A DNA stretch of 64,000 nt from an uncultured Faecalibacterium sp. (GCA_934524985.1 CAKSYT010000006.1:1-64000); one strand, 5' to 3'; shown: positions 48,616 to 58,068, counted from the stretch's first letter. Made by a program: numbers and translations. The notes: generated from the letters alone by a model not told the origin.

Positions 48616-49535
48616 TGCGCATTTTGTTCATGGGCACGCCGGATATTGCCGCCGAGTGCCTGAAAGCCCTGTATGCCGCCGGGCATGATATCTGTGCCGT
48701 GTACACCCGGCGGGATAAGCCTGTCGGCCGCAAGCAGGTGCTCACTGCACCGCCGGTCAAGGAGGTTGCGCTGGCGCACGGCACGCCCGTGTTCCAGCCC
48801 CGCACCCTGCGGGACGGCAGCGAGGATGAAAACATCCGTGCCCTCACCCCGGATTTGATCGTGGTGGTGGCCTATGGCTGCATCCTGCCGAAGTCCGTGC
48901 TGGAAATGCCCCGCTATGGCTGCATCAACCTGCACGTTTCGCTGCTGCCGAAGTATCGCGGCAGCGCCCCGGTGCAGTGGTCTGTGCTGAACGGTGACAC
49001 CGAGACCGGCGTTTCCATCATGCAGATGGACGAAGGGTTGGATACCGGCGATGTGCTGTACTGCAAAAAAATCGCCATCGACCCCGAGGAGACCAGCGGT
49101 GAACTGTTCGACCGTGTTACCGCCGTGGGAGCCGAAGCTCTGTGCGAGACCATTCCTCAAATCGCAGCAGGCACCCTGACCGCTGTGCCGCAGGCGCACG
49201 AGAATGCTACCCTTGCCCCCATGCTGAACAAGGAGATGGCAGAGTTCCACCTGACCGACACTGCCGACCACATCCATAACTGGGTGCGCGGCATGAATCC
49301 TTGGCCGGGTGCGTGGTTCATCACCTCCGGTGGCAAAAAGCTCAAGGTGATGTCCAGCCGCGTGGCCGCCGCCAACGGCGAAGCCCCGGGCACGGTGCTG
49401 GCTACAAAGCCCCTGACCATAGCCTGCGGCGAGGGCGCTATCCAGCTGCTGGAAGTTGTGCCGGAGGGCAAAAAGCCCATGGACGGCACCGCTTTTGCAG
49501 CGGGTCTGCGCCTGAAAACGGGGGATAACCTCTGA
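48615..49535 (+). CDS. fmt: Methionyl-tRNA formyltransferase
   Basis: Formylates initiator Met-tRNA. 306 residues with RILFMGTPDIAAECL, the active-site Asn/His segment GCINLHVSLLPKYRGSAPVQW (in pieces: HVSLLPKYRGSAP), GVSIMQMDEGLDTGDVL and the C-terminal tRNA-binding domain (HNWVRGMNPWPGAW). AAAGGAAACAACTG gives the ribosome site inside def. It overlaps rsmB by one base. Confidence 0.97.
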   Translation: MRILFMGTPDIAAECLKALYAAGHDICAVYTRRDKPVGRKQVLTAPPVKEVALAHGTPVFQPRTLRDGSEDENIRALTPDLIVVVAYGCILPKSVLEMPRYGCINLHVSLLPKYRGSAPVQWSVLNGDTETGVSIMQMDEGLDTGDVLYCKKIAIDPEETSGELFDRVTAVGAEALCETIPQIAAGTLTAVPQAHENATLAPMLNKEMAEFHLTDTADHIHNWVRGMNPWPGAWFITSGGKKLKVMSSRVAAANGEAPGTVLATKPLTIACGEGAIQLLEVVPEGKKPMDGTAFAAGLRLKTGDNL

Positions 49536-50866
49536 TGGCCGCAAATCCGCGTGCGGCGGCAGTCGCTGCACTGGTACGGCAGGAGCAGGACGGCTTTTCC
49601 AATCTGGTGCTGGACGCAGAGCTCAGGCGCCAGAAGCTGGAAGGCCGGGATAAGGCCTTTGCAAGTGCCATCTTCTACACCGTGCTGGAGCATCGCGGCA
49701 CGCTGGACTATATTCTGGAGCAGTTTCTGCCCAAGGGTCTGGCAAAGCTGGATGCACCCGTGCGGGAAATTTTACGCGCTGCACTGGCACAGGCACGCTA
49801 TATGCAGGTGCCTGTCTCCGCAGCGGTGAACGAGGCGGTCAAGCTGACCCGCACCTTTAAAAAATCCAGTGCCTCCGGCCTTGTCAACGCCGTGCTGCGC
49901 AAGGCCTGCGGCTATGATCTGGACACTGCCGTCTTTACAGACGAGATCCAGCGCCTGATGGTGCTGGGCTCTGCCGGACGGGATGTGGCGGAATTTCTCC
50001 ACAAAAACTACCCGGACGAAGCACTGGGCATCCTGACCTATCAGGCCGATGGCGGTTTGACCAGCCTGCGCGCAAACCCCCTCAAGGCCAGCGCTGCACA
50101 GCTGTGCGCCATGCTTACAGAGAAGGGCGTGGCAGAGGTGCGGCAGGGCATCGTGCCCGGCAGTGTGCTGGCGCGGTTTGCGGGCAGCCCGGCAGACAAT
50201 GAGCTATTCCGGCAGGGCTACTACCATGTGGAGGGACAGGCCAGCCAGTTGGCAGCCCTTTGCGTAGGCGCTGCTCCCGGCGAGACGGTGCTGGACCTGT
50301 GCGCAGCCCCCGGCGGCAAGACCATTCTGCTGGCCGAGCAGATGCAGGGCACGGGAACGCTGTACAGCTGCGATGCGGCAGAGAACCGTGTGGGGCTGAT
50401 CCGCACCGCTGTGGACCGCATGGGCTTTGCCGGGGTGCATACCCTGTGCAACGATGCCACCAAGCCGAACCCCGCACTGCCCATGGCAGACCGCATCCTG
50501 ACGGATGTGCCCTGCAGCGGCTTGGGCATTCTGGCCAAAAAGCCGGATCTGCGCTATAAAAAGCTGGAAGCTGCCCGGCAAGCAGAGCTGCTTGCCACGC
50601 AGGCGGCAATTCTGGATACCGCTGCGGCGCTGCTCAAGGCGGGCGGGCGGCTGGTCTACTCCACCTGCACCATCGACCCGGCAGAAAATCAGCAGCAGAT
50701 CGCATCCTTTTTGCAGCGCCACCCGGAATTCACGGTCTGCGCACCGGATGTACCGCTGCCTGCCGGAATGACGGCAGGGGAGCGTGGCTGCCTTTCGGTG
50801 CCCACCCGCACCGGCATGGACGGTTTTTTCCTGTGCGTGCTGCAAAAAGCCGCCGCAACGCAATAA
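49535..50866 (+). CDS. rsmB: 16S rRNA (cytosine-967 C5)-methyltransferase
   Basis: 443 residues: an N-terminal NusB-like RNA-binding domain (AAVAALVRQEQDGFSNLVLD) and a Rossmann methyltransferase with SAM motif LDLCAAPGGKT and the two catalytic cysteines in DVPCSGLGIL and YSTCTIDP. It methylates C967 of 16S rRNA. It overlaps fmt by one base and precedes rlmN by 41 bases. Confidence 0.95.
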   Translation: MAANPRAAAVAALVRQEQDGFSNLVLDAELRRQKLEGRDKAFASAIFYTVLEHRGTLDYILEQFLPKGLAKLDAPVREILRAALAQARYMQVPVSAAVNEAVKLTRTFKKSSASGLVNAVLRKACGYDLDTAVFTDEIQRLMVLGSAGRDVAEFLHKNYPDEALGILTYQADGGLTSLRANPLKASAAQLCAMLTEKGVAEVRQGIVPGSVLARFAGSPADNELFRQGYYHVEGQASQLAALCVGAAPGETVLDLCAAPGGKTILLAEQMQGTGTLYSCDAAENRVGLIRTAVDRMGFAGVHTLCNDATKPNPALPMADRILTDVPCSGLGILAKKPDLRYKKLEAARQAELLATQAAILDTAAALLKAGGRLVYSTCTIDPAENQQQIASFLQRHPEFTVCAPDVPLPAGMTAGERGCLSVPTRTGMDGFFLCVLQKAAATQ

Positions 50867-50907
50867 GCACGACCTTTGCGGGTCGTATCCTCTTATAGGA
50901 GAACAGA

Positions 50908-51948
50908 ATGGAACAAAAACGCTGTATTTCTTCCCTGACGCTGGCAGAACTGACTGCTGAACTGAAAGCGCTGGGACAGCCGGGTTTCCGGGCAAAGCAG
51001 ATCTTCCACTGGGTGCACCAGAAACTGGTCACCGAGTTTTCTGCCATGACCGACCAGCCCAAGACCTTGCTGGCAAAGCTGGAAGAAACCTTTTATATCG
51101 CTGCACCGCAGATCGAGCGCCGTCAGGAGGCCAAAGACGGCACTGTAAAGTATCTGCTGCGCATGGCGGACGGCAACTGCATCGAGACCGTTGTCATGCG
51201 TTACCACTACGGCAATACCGTGTGCGTGTCCACGCAGGTAGGCTGCCGCATGGGCTGCCGGTTCTGCGCCTCCACGCAGGCGGGGCGGGTGCGCAACCTT
51301 GAAGCAGGCGAGATCTGCTCCGAGATCTACACCGCCCAGAAGGATATCGGCGAGCGCATCTCGCATATCGTGCTCATGGGCATCGGCGAACCGCTGGATA
51401 ACTTTGACGAGGTGATGCGCTTTTTGGAGAATATCACCTCGCCTGAGGGCGTCAATATCGGGATGCGCAATATCAGTCTTTCCACCTGCGGCCTTGTGCC
51501 TAAGATCGACCAGTTGGCAGAAAAAAAGCTGCAGCTCACCCTTTCCATCTCGCTGCACGCACCCACCAACCAGATCCGCAGCAGCATGATGCCGGTCAAC
51601 GATGCCTACCCGGTGGAGCAACTGATCCAGACGGTGCGCCGGTATCAGGAGACCACCGGCCGCCGGGTCAGCTTTGAATATTCCATGGTGCGCGGTGTCA
51701 ATGATTCTGATGTCTGCGCAAAGCAGCTGGCAGATCTGATCCGGGGCATGGGTGCTCATGTAAATCTGATCCCCATCAATCCGGTGGACGGCAGCCCGTA
51801 TTCCGCTACGGATGCAGCCAATGTGCGCAGATTCCAGCAAAAGCTCGAAAGCCTTGGCGTAAACGCCACGGTGCGCCGCCGCCTTGGCAGCGAGATCAGC
51901 GCCGCCTGCGGCCAGCTGCGCCGCGACGAAATGAACGGCAAGGCATAA
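50908..51948 (+). CDS. rlmN: Dual-specificity 23S rRNA/tRNA adenine C2-methyltransferase
   Basis: A radical-SAM enzyme that methylates A2503 of 23S rRNA and A37 of some tRNAs. 346 residues with the Fe-S motif CRMGCRFC, VLMGIGEPLDNFDEVM, NISLSTCGLVPKI, SLHAPTNQIRSSMMPVN and the catalytic cysteine in the C-terminal RRRLGSEISAACGQL. ATAGGAGAACAGA lies before ATG. A small hairpin (ACGACC/GGTCGT) precedes the gene. Confidence 0.96.
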   Translation: MEQKRCISSLTLAELTAELKALGQPGFRAKQIFHWVHQKLVTEFSAMTDQPKTLLAKLEETFYIAAPQIERRQEAKDGTVKYLLRMADGNCIETVVMRYHYGNTVCVSTQVGCRMGCRFCASTQAGRVRNLEAGEICSEIYTAQKDIGERISHIVLMGIGEPLDNFDEVMRFLENITSPEGVNIGMRNISLSTCGLVPKIDQLAEKKLQLTLSISLHAPTNQIRSSMMPVNDAYPVEQLIQTVRRYQETTGRRVSFEYSMVRGVNDSDVCAKQLADLIRGMGAHVNLIPINPVDGSPYSATDAANVRRFQQKLESLGVNATVRRRLGSEISAACGQLRRDEMNGKA

Positions 51949-51964
51949 ATAGAGGGAGAAACCT

Positions 51965-52714
51965 ATGAAACTTGCAGGAAAAACGGATGTAGGACGCGTC
52001 CGGCAGGACAATCAGGATGATTACCGCGCAGGAGAGCTGCCCGGCGATGCAGCTTGGGCGCTGGTATGCGATGGCATGGGCGGCGCACGCGGCGGGCGGG
52101 AAGCCTCGCAGTGTGCGTGCAGCGTCATCGAGCGCTGCTTTCAGGAGCAGTACAGCCAGTGCATCCCCGGCGAAGAGGAGACTTTTTTAAAAAAAGCGCT
52201 GCTCAGCGCCAACCGCTATGTGTTCCAGAAGGCACTGCGGGAGGAGTCTCTGGCCGGTATGGGCACTACCGCCGTCTGCGCTCTGGTGCGCGGCGGCAAA
52301 GCCTATCTGAGCCACGCGGGCGATTCCCGCGCCTACCTGTACCGGGACGGTAAGTTGGCGCAGCTGACCCACGACCACTCCTATGTGCAGGAGCTAGTGG
52401 ACTGCGGCACCATCACACAGGAACAGGCAGAGCATCACCCGCAGAAAAACATCATCACCCGGGCGCTGGGCGTGGATTACCGGCTGGAGCCGGAGTTCAC
52501 TACCGTGGCGCTGCAGGCAGGGGACGTTCTGCTGCTGTGCACGGACGGCCTGACCAATGCCGTGCCCACGGAGCAGTTGGAGCAGCTGCTGCGCAGCGGG
52601 TCTTTTTACGACCTGCCGGATGCTTTAATCCGCACCGCCAACGAAAACGGCGGCCCGGACAACATTACCGCCCTGCTGGTGGGAGTAGAGCCGATGGAGG
52701 TGCGCCATGGATAA
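51965..52714 (+). CDS. prpC: PP2C-type serine/threonine protein phosphatase (PrpC/Stp)
   Basis: Removes phosphate from proteins modified by the neighbouring kinase. 249 residues with metal-binding Asp residues in VRQDNQDDY, VCDGMGGARGGREAS, SHAGDSRAYLYRDG, CTDGLTNAV and GGPDNITALLVG. GGAGAAACC precedes ATG. Its end overlaps the kinase start by 8 bases, so the opposing pair is made in fixed ratio. Confidence 0.96.
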   Translation: MKLAGKTDVGRVRQDNQDDYRAGELPGDAAWALVCDGMGGARGGREASQCACSVIERCFQEQYSQCIPGEEETFLKKALLSANRYVFQKALREESLAGMGTTAVCALVRGGKAYLSHAGDSRAYLYRDGKLAQLTHDHSYVQELVDCGTITQEQAEHHPQKNIITRALGVDYRLEPEFTTVALQAGDVLLLCTDGLTNAVPTEQLEQLLRSGSFYDLPDALIRTANENGGPDNITALLVGVEPMEVRHG

Positions 52715-54590
52715 CCTGATCGGTAAAAGACTGGACGGTCTGTACGAGGTGCAGGAACTGATCGGCTCCGGCGGCATGGCCAACGTGTATAAGGCGGTCA
52801 TGCGGGGGCAGAACGGCCCCGTGCCCGCCGGGACTGTGGTGGCTGTCAAGGTACTGCGGCAGGAATATATGCACGACCCGGACCTTGTGCGCCGCTTTAA
52901 AAACGAATCCAAAGCCATCTCTCTGCTGAACCACCCCAACATCGTCAAGGTGTATGACGTTTCGGTCAACGACCATCTCCAGTATATCGTTATGGAGTAT
53001 GTGGACGGTATGACCCTGCGGGAGTACCTCAACGAGCGGGGCGGCAAGCTTTCCAGCCGGGAGACCGTGCACTTCATCTCCCAGATCCTCAAAGCGCTGG
53101 AGCACGCCCACGCCAACGGCATCGTGCACCGGGATATCAAGCCCCAGAACATTATGCTGCTGGATAACGGTCAGCTGCGCATGATGGACTTCGGCATCGC
53201 CCGCATTTCCCGGGCAGATAACCAGATGCTGGCCGGCAAGGCGATGGGCAGCGTGCATTATATCAGCCCGGAGCAGGCCAAGGGGGACGAAACCGACCGC
53301 ACCAGCGACATCTACTCGGTAGGCGTCATGATGTACGAGATGCTTTCCGGTCATCTGCCCTTTGATGCAGACGACGTGGTAGAGGTTGCCATCAAGCAGA
53401 TCTCGGACGAGCCCCGCTCGCTGCACGAGCTGGCACCGGAGGTGCCCTATGCGCTGGTGGAGATCACCGAAAAAGCCATGGCCAAGCTCCCCCAGAACCG
53501 TTACCCCTCGGCACGGGCGATGCTGGAAGCACTGGACACTTATGTGCAGAACCCCTCCGTGCTGTTTGAATATCAGTATATTACAGAAGAAGCACCCGAA
53601 AAGGTGGTGAAACGTACCATGAATCAGAACCGCGCGATCCGTCAGAACGAACAGCCCGCCCCCCGCAAAAACGGCAAGGGCAAGCCGGGTAAAAAACGCC
53701 GCACTGTCTTTTTACCTGCCTTGTTCGGCATCACTATTGCCTTTGCACTGGCCTGCATGGCACTGTGCTGGATGATCCTGAACGACTCCTCCAACCTGAT
53801 GAACAACAAGGCTGATGTCACCCTTGGGGACTATATCGGCATGACCAAGGATCAGGCCATGGCCACGGATCAGATCGCATCCGGCCAGATCTCCCCGGAG
53901 TGGGAAGAAGAGTATAACAGCAACTATGCTGCCGGTTATATCTATAAGCAGTCGCCGGTGTCCGGCCGCACCGTCCGCGAGGGTCAGAGCGTAACGCTGA
54001 CCGTCAGTCTGGGCACCCAGTATGTCACCGTGCCGGATCTGACCAACTATGTGCAGTCCGATGCCGAGCAGCAGCTCAAGGCACTGGGCGTTTCGGTGCT
54101 GGTCACGCAGGCTGTGGATACCACTGTGGCCTCCGGTGCGGTCATCCGCACCGACCCTGCCGCCGGTACGCAGGTAGCAGCAGGCTCCACGGTCATCCTT
54201 TATATCAGCCGTCCGCAGGTAGCCACCACCACCAAGGTGCCCTCGCTTACCGGCATGAGCGTGGATGATGCCCGCACCCTGCTGGTGCAGAACCATCTGG
54301 GTCTTGGCAGCCAGAGCGAAGAATATAGCGACCAGCCCGCAGGTACGGTGCTCAGCCAGAGCCCTGCGGCAGGTACTACCGCAAAGCTGAACAGCCGCGT
54401 AAATGTTGTGGTCAGCGCAGGCGCTGCACCGGTACAGGAACCGGAGCAGCCGAGCGGTGACGGCACTTCCGGCACTACTGGTGAAGGCTCTACCGGCGGC
54501 GAGAGCACCGGCGGCAGCGGCGAGCCGAGCTCCAGCAGCAGCTCCACCGGCGGCGGTATTCTGGACTGGTGGTCCTCGCTGCTGGGCTGA
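52707..54590 (+). CDS. prkC: Serine/threonine protein kinase with PASTA domains (PrkC/Stk)
   Basis: A membrane kinase sensing cell-wall fragments. 627 residues: Hanks-type kinase domain (IGSGGMANVYKAV, VAVKVLRQEY, HRDIKPQNIML, MDFGIARI, GSVHYISPEQA), a basic linker, one membrane helix (~332-356), and three extracellular PASTA repeats (e.g. VTVPDLTNYVQSDAEQQL, TKVPSLTGMSVDDARTLL). The first PASTA has an extra 'EWEEEYNSNYAAG' insertion. The C-terminal tail is Gly/Ser/Thr/Glu-rich and ends in GGGILDWWSSLLG, a short aromatic amphipathic end. It overlaps prpC. Confidence 0.96.
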   Translation: MDNLIGKRLDGLYEVQELIGSGGMANVYKAVMRGQNGPVPAGTVVAVKVLRQEYMHDPDLVRRFKNESKAISLLNHPNIVKVYDVSVNDHLQYIVMEYVDGMTLREYLNERGGKLSSRETVHFISQILKALEHAHANGIVHRDIKPQNIMLLDNGQLRMMDFGIARISRADNQMLAGKAMGSVHYISPEQAKGDETDRTSDIYSVGVMMYEMLSGHLPFDADDVVEVAIKQISDEPRSLHELAPEVPYALVEITEKAMAKLPQNRYPSARAMLEALDTYVQNPSVLFEYQYITEEAPEKVVKRTMNQNRAIRQNEQPAPRKNGKGKPGKKRRTVFLPALFGITIAFALACMALCWMILNDSSNLMNNKADVTLGDYIGMTKDQAMATDQIASGQISPEWEEEYNSNYAAGYIYKQSPVSGRTVREGQSVTLTVSLGTQYVTVPDLTNYVQSDAEQQLKALGVSVLVTQAVDTTVASGAVIRTDPAAGTQVAAGSTVILYISRPQVATTTKVPSLTGMSVDDARTLLVQNHLGLGSQSEEYSDQPAGTVLSQSPAAGTTAKLNSRVNVVVSAGAAPVQEPEQPSGDGTSGTTGEGSTGGESTGGSGEPSSSSSSTGGGILDWWSSLLG

Positions 54591-54602
54591 CGGAGGATGT
54601 GC

Positions 54603-55481
54603 ATGAACGGTTATATCGTAAAAGGCATTGGCGGATTTTACTATGTAAAAACGCCGGACGGCATCGTGGAGTGCAAGCCCCGCGGCATCTTCCGCAAGCA
54701 GAAGATCACCCCTGTGGCAGGGGATGAGGTGACGCTGGAAACTGAGAATGGCGCAGCGGTCATTGCGCAGATCGCACCCCGCAAAAACGTTTTTGTGCGC
54801 CCGCCGGTGGCAAATCTGGATGTGCTGTTCCTTGTGGCCAGCACCACCCAGCCTACCCCCAGCACGCTGGTGCTGGATAAGCTATCCGCCATTGCGGTGG
54901 ATAAGGGCGTGCAGCCGGTGGTGGTGTGCACCAAAAGCGACCTTGCCGAGGCGGATTTTCTGGCAAATGCCTACGCAAAGTCCACCCTGCCGTTTATCCG
55001 TATCGACTACGAAAGCGGTGCAGGCCTGGACGAAGTAAAGCAATGGATCAACGGCAGATTGTGCGCTTTTTGCGGCAACTCCGGTGTGGGGAAATCCACC
55101 CTGCTGAATGCGTTGCTGCCGGACGCTGCCCGAGAGACCAGCGCCATCAGCCAGAAGCTGGGGCGCGGCCGCCACACCACCCGCGAGGTGACCATCTTTG
55201 AAGCTTACGGCGGACGCATTGCCGACACCCCGGGCTTTGCCAGCTTGGAAGCCAACCGTGCAGGGTTTATCCCCAAGGAGAATCTGGAGCACGCCTTCCC
55301 GGAATTTGGCCCTTATCTGGGCCAGTGCCAGTTTACCGGCTGCTCCCACCGCAGCGAAAAAGGCTGCGCTGTGCGGGCTGCTCTGGCAGAGGGCAAGCTT
55401 TCCCAGACCCGGTACGACAGCTACTGCGCCATGTACGACGAGGTAAAGGATGTCAAGGACTGGCAGCGCCCGAAAGTGTAA
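54603..55481 (+). CDS. rsgA: Small ribosomal subunit biogenesis GTPase RsgA
   Basis: A circularly permuted GTPase that checks 30S maturation. 292 residues: OB fold (GYIVKGIGGFYYVKTPDGI), then G4 TKSDL, G1 GNSGVGKSTLLN, G2/G3 TTREV and DTPGFASLE, and a C-terminal zinc finger (CQFTGCSHRSEKGC). The ATG at 54603 has CGGAGG 6 bases upstream; a GTG two codons earlier is less likely. In Bacillus rpe lies between this gene and thiN; here it is missing. Confidence 0.95.
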   Translation: MNGYIVKGIGGFYYVKTPDGIVECKPRGIFRKQKITPVAGDEVTLETENGAAVIAQIAPRKNVFVRPPVANLDVLFLVASTTQPTPSTLVLDKLSAIAVDKGVQPVVVCTKSDLAEADFLANAYAKSTLPFIRIDYESGAGLDEVKQWINGRLCAFCGNSGVGKSTLLNALLPDAARETSAISQKLGRGRHTTREVTIFEAYGGRIADTPGFASLEANRAGFIPKENLEHAFPEFGPYLGQCQFTGCSHRSEKGCAVRAALAEGKLSQTRYDSYCAMYDEVKDVKDWQRPKV

Positions 55482-55499
55482 TACGGAAGGAAGGATAAA

Positions 55500-56135
55500 A
55501 TGTCCCGTTGTGTGATCCTTTCCGCCTGCCCGGTGCAGCCGGAACTCAAGCGCCTGCTGCGCAGCGATGATTTTATCATTGCTTGCGATGCGGGCTACCG
55601 CAACTGCGAAAGGCTGGGCTGTAAGCCGGATGTCATCGTAGGCGATTTTGATTCCGCGCCCTGTCCGCAGCAGGATAAGGACGATATCGTGGTACTGCCC
55701 CACGTCAAGGACGACACCGATACCGAGTATGCCGCAAAGCTTGCTGCGCAAAAGGGCTTTGACGAGGTGCTTTTGCTGGGCGCACTGGGCGGCAAGCGGG
55801 TGGAGCACACCCTTGCAAACCTGTGCACCGGCCTTGGGCTGGAGCAGCGCGGCGTTCGCGCCGCCTTGCAGGATGAGCGCTCCCGCATCACCTTTGTGCT
55901 GCCGGGCGAGAGCCGCAGCTATCCCAAGGAAGAGTTTTTCTACTTCTCAGCCTTCCCCATGGAAGGGCGCGCTGAGGGCGTGTATGAAAAAGGTTCCTTC
56001 TACGAGCTGGAGGATGCCGTACTCACAGCAGGCTATCCGCTGGGCGTGAGCAACGAGTACGCCGAAAGCTCAAGCTGCATCACCGTCAGCACCCGGCAGG
56101 GTGCACTTGTGGTGGTGGAGACCATCGCGGATTAA
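55500..56135 (+). CDS. thiN: Thiamine diphosphokinase
   Basis: Makes thiamine diphosphate from thiamine and ATP. 211 residues: CDAGYRNCERLGCKPDVIVGDFDSAP (in pieces: PDVIVGDFDSAP), the metal-binding LPHVKDDTDTEYA, LLGALGGKRVEHTLANL and the C-terminal thiamine-binding part GVSNEYAESSSCITV. GGAAGGATAAA precedes ATG. It lies in the rsgA-thiN-spoVM order known from Bacillus. Confidence 0.94.
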   Translation: MSRCVILSACPVQPELKRLLRSDDFIIACDAGYRNCERLGCKPDVIVGDFDSAPCPQQDKDDIVVLPHVKDDTDTEYAAKLAAQKGFDEVLLLGALGGKRVEHTLANLCTGLGLEQRGVRAALQDERSRITFVLPGESRSYPKEEFFYFSAFPMEGRAEGVYEKGSFYELEDAVLTAGYPLGVSNEYAESSSCITVSTRQGALVVVETIAD

Positions 56136-56205
56136 ACCCTTCCCGGAACATTTTTGCCCGTCAAACGCTATAATGGGTTAAACATAAGCGAAAGGCGGGG
56201 TGGAG

Positions 56206-56286
56206 ATGCAGGTAGTGGTCATTCGCAGCCCGAAAGCGCTGTGCGGCATTCTGCGCAAGCTGTTCGGCATCCGCAAAGAGAACTGA
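56206..56286 (+). CDS. spoVM: SpoVM-like 26-residue amphipathic spore protein
   Basis: The 26-codon frame MQVVVIRSPKALCGILRKLFGIRKEN has exactly the length of SpoVM and shares its pattern: short hydrophobic start, Ile6, Pro9-Lys10, Leu12, Gly14-Ile15, Arg17, Gly21 and basic end. In Bacillus SpoVM marks the convex forespore membrane and anchors SpoIVA; Pro9 is a known key residue and is kept. GGGGTGG lies just before ATG, and TATAAT (56169-56174) may be its -10 box. It lies right after thiN, as in Bacillus, and before a SipL-like gene, which strengthens the call. I rely on remembered SpoVM sequence for the comparison. Confidence 0.78.
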   Translation: MQVVVIRSPKALCGILRKLFGIRKEN

Positions 56287-56403
56287 ATCCATAAAGGCCG
56301 GTGTGTGGCAGCTGCTGCACACCGGCCTTTTGCTGTCGGCATACCACCGCCTTTCGCCGCATACACTCTTACGGAAACGGACAGGGAAAGGAGCGCACTG
56401 CAC

Positions 56404-57921
56404 ATGGAACTGAAGATATTCCGGGACACGCTGCCGCAGGGCGGGGCAGGCTGTACCGTAAAAGCAGAACTTCCGCTGGAGACCGAGATCCGCATCTCGG
56501 ACGACCTGCCGCCGGTGGGCAAGCTGGTCAAGTGCTTTGTCCGCCCGGTGGTGCTGCAACGACAGCTGCAGCCAGGCAGGCTTACCTTAGAGGGCTATCT
56601 GCGCTGCACGGTGTTTTACCAGAGCGAAACAGAAAAAGGCCTGTGCCAGACCGAGCAAAAGTTGCCCTTCACCCGGCAGCTGGAACTGCCGGAGCTTACC
56701 TTTACCGCATGGACAGCCGTGGTGGAAGGGCAGACAGAGTACCTCAACACCCGTGCGGCAGACCCGCGCCGCATCGAGGTACGGGGAGCCTACGGGCTGG
56801 TGGTCACGGTGCACACCCAGTGCAAGACCGAGGTCATTACGGCGCTGGCAGATGGCGGCATCAAGCAGCAGCTGCGTACACTGCAAGGCGTGCGCAGCGT
56901 GGCGGTACTGGATAAGCTGGCGACCTTGGAGGGTGAACTTGTCTTTGCAAAGACCCCGGCGGCTGTACTGGATATCACCGGCAACGCCTGTGTGGCAGAG
57001 GTAAAACTGCTTGCCGGTAAAGCTGTGGTCAAGGGGGAGCTGCGGGTGCAGTGTGCGTGGCGGGCAGAAGGGGACACCGCCCTGCAAAGTCAGGCGGCGG
57101 CACTGCCCTTCCAACAGGTAATAGATTTGGAGGGCATTACGGAGGATTGCCACTGCCTGTGCGTGGCAGAGCCGGTGGGATTTACCCTGTCGCAGGCAGA
57201 AAGCGCCGCTGCCCAGCTGACGGCAAACGTCATGCTGCATCTGCGGGCATGGCGCAGCTATCAGCTGCAAGTGGCGGTGGATGCTTTTTCCACCCGGTTT
57301 GAAACGGAGCTTACGCCGCAGCCGCTCGTCACAGAGCAGCTGCTCTGCACCCTGAACGATACCGCCACCGCCACAGGCTCCGGCCCGCTTCCGGATGCAG
57401 GGGCGCAGCTGCGAGCCTGCTTTGTGCACTATGGCCCCCAGCAGACCATTCCAAAAGGAGAGGGCTGGGTACTTGCCGCAAAAGCGGTGGTGACGGCTCT
57501 TGCAGAGAATACCCTCGGCGAGCTGGAAAGCTACGAGAAAACCTTGGAGGTCAATATCCCTCTGCCCATCACGCCGCCGGAGGGAACGGTACTTGTGCCG
57601 GAATGCTGGCTGAGCACCGAGAACGTGCAATGCACCTGTGCGGGCGGCACACTGGAAGCTACCATTACCGTCCGAGCAGAGGGTACGATCTTGGGCTGTA
57701 CCACCAGCCCCGTCATTGGCAGTATCACGCTTGGTGACCCACTGCCCGATACCGCCCCTGAGATCGCACTGCGGATCTACTATGCGCAGGCGGGGGAGGA
57801 AGTGTTCGCAGTGGCACGGCGGTTCCATGTGGCTCCGGCACAGATCCTTGCCGCAAACCAGCTGGAAGAGGAGCTTTCCAGTCTGCCGCAGGCACAGCGG
57901 CTGCTGATCCCGGTCACCTGA
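56404..57921 (+). CDS. SipL-like spore morphogenesis protein (DUF3794 repeats and LysM)
   Basis: 505 residues. Most of the protein consists of DUF3794-type beta-rich repeats (LPLETEIRISDDLPPVGKLV, GYLRCTVFYQ, GELRVQCAW, VDAFSTRFE), and the last ~50 residues are a LysM domain (RIYYAQAGEEVFAVARRFHVAPAQILAANQL in pieces). This is the build of SipL, which in Clostridioides difficile links SpoIVA to the coat and replaces SpoVID. AAAGGAGCGCACTGCAC sets the ATG at 56404. It stands next to the SpoVM-like gene; both proteins act with SpoIVA, so the pair forms a coat-assembly module. Confidence 0.85.
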   Translation: MELKIFRDTLPQGGAGCTVKAELPLETEIRISDDLPPVGKLVKCFVRPVVLQRQLQPGRLTLEGYLRCTVFYQSETEKGLCQTEQKLPFTRQLELPELTFTAWTAVVEGQTEYLNTRAADPRRIEVRGAYGLVVTVHTQCKTEVITALADGGIKQQLRTLQGVRSVAVLDKLATLEGELVFAKTPAAVLDITGNACVAEVKLLAGKAVVKGELRVQCAWRAEGDTALQSQAAALPFQQVIDLEGITEDCHCLCVAEPVGFTLSQAESAAAQLTANVMLHLRAWRSYQLQVAVDAFSTRFETELTPQPLVTEQLLCTLNDTATATGSGPLPDAGAQLRACFVHYGPQQTIPKGEGWVLAAKAVVTALAENTLGELESYEKTLEVNIPLPITPPEGTVLVPECWLSTENVQCTCAGGTLEATITVRAEGTILGCTTSPVIGSITLGDPLPDTAPEIALRIYYAQAGEEVFAVARRFHVAPAQILAANQLEEELSSLPQAQRLLIPVT

Positions 57922-57950
57922 GCCGTAAGGCTGTAAACATAATAAAATCT

Positions 57951-58003
57951 GCACCTCTTTCCCGGACGGCACAAGCCGCCGCGCCGGGGAGTGGTGCTTT
58001 TTT
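57951..58003 (+). terminator. Terminator of the SipL-like gene
   Basis: GCACC...GGTGC (57951-57955, 57993-57997) with inner CCCGG/CCGGG and GGC/GCC pairing, followed by TTTTTT. Confidence 0.85.
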
Positions 58004-58068
58004 GTCCGTACTGCGTAGAAAATGCAACGGAAAGAATTACTAAAAGTCACCGCAAAAGGATACTTGAA

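Noticed and set aside
56161..56559. 132-codon minus-strand frame over the SpoVM-like gene
   Set aside because: No ribosome site or domain; the plus strand carries the SpoVM-like gene and the SipL-like start.
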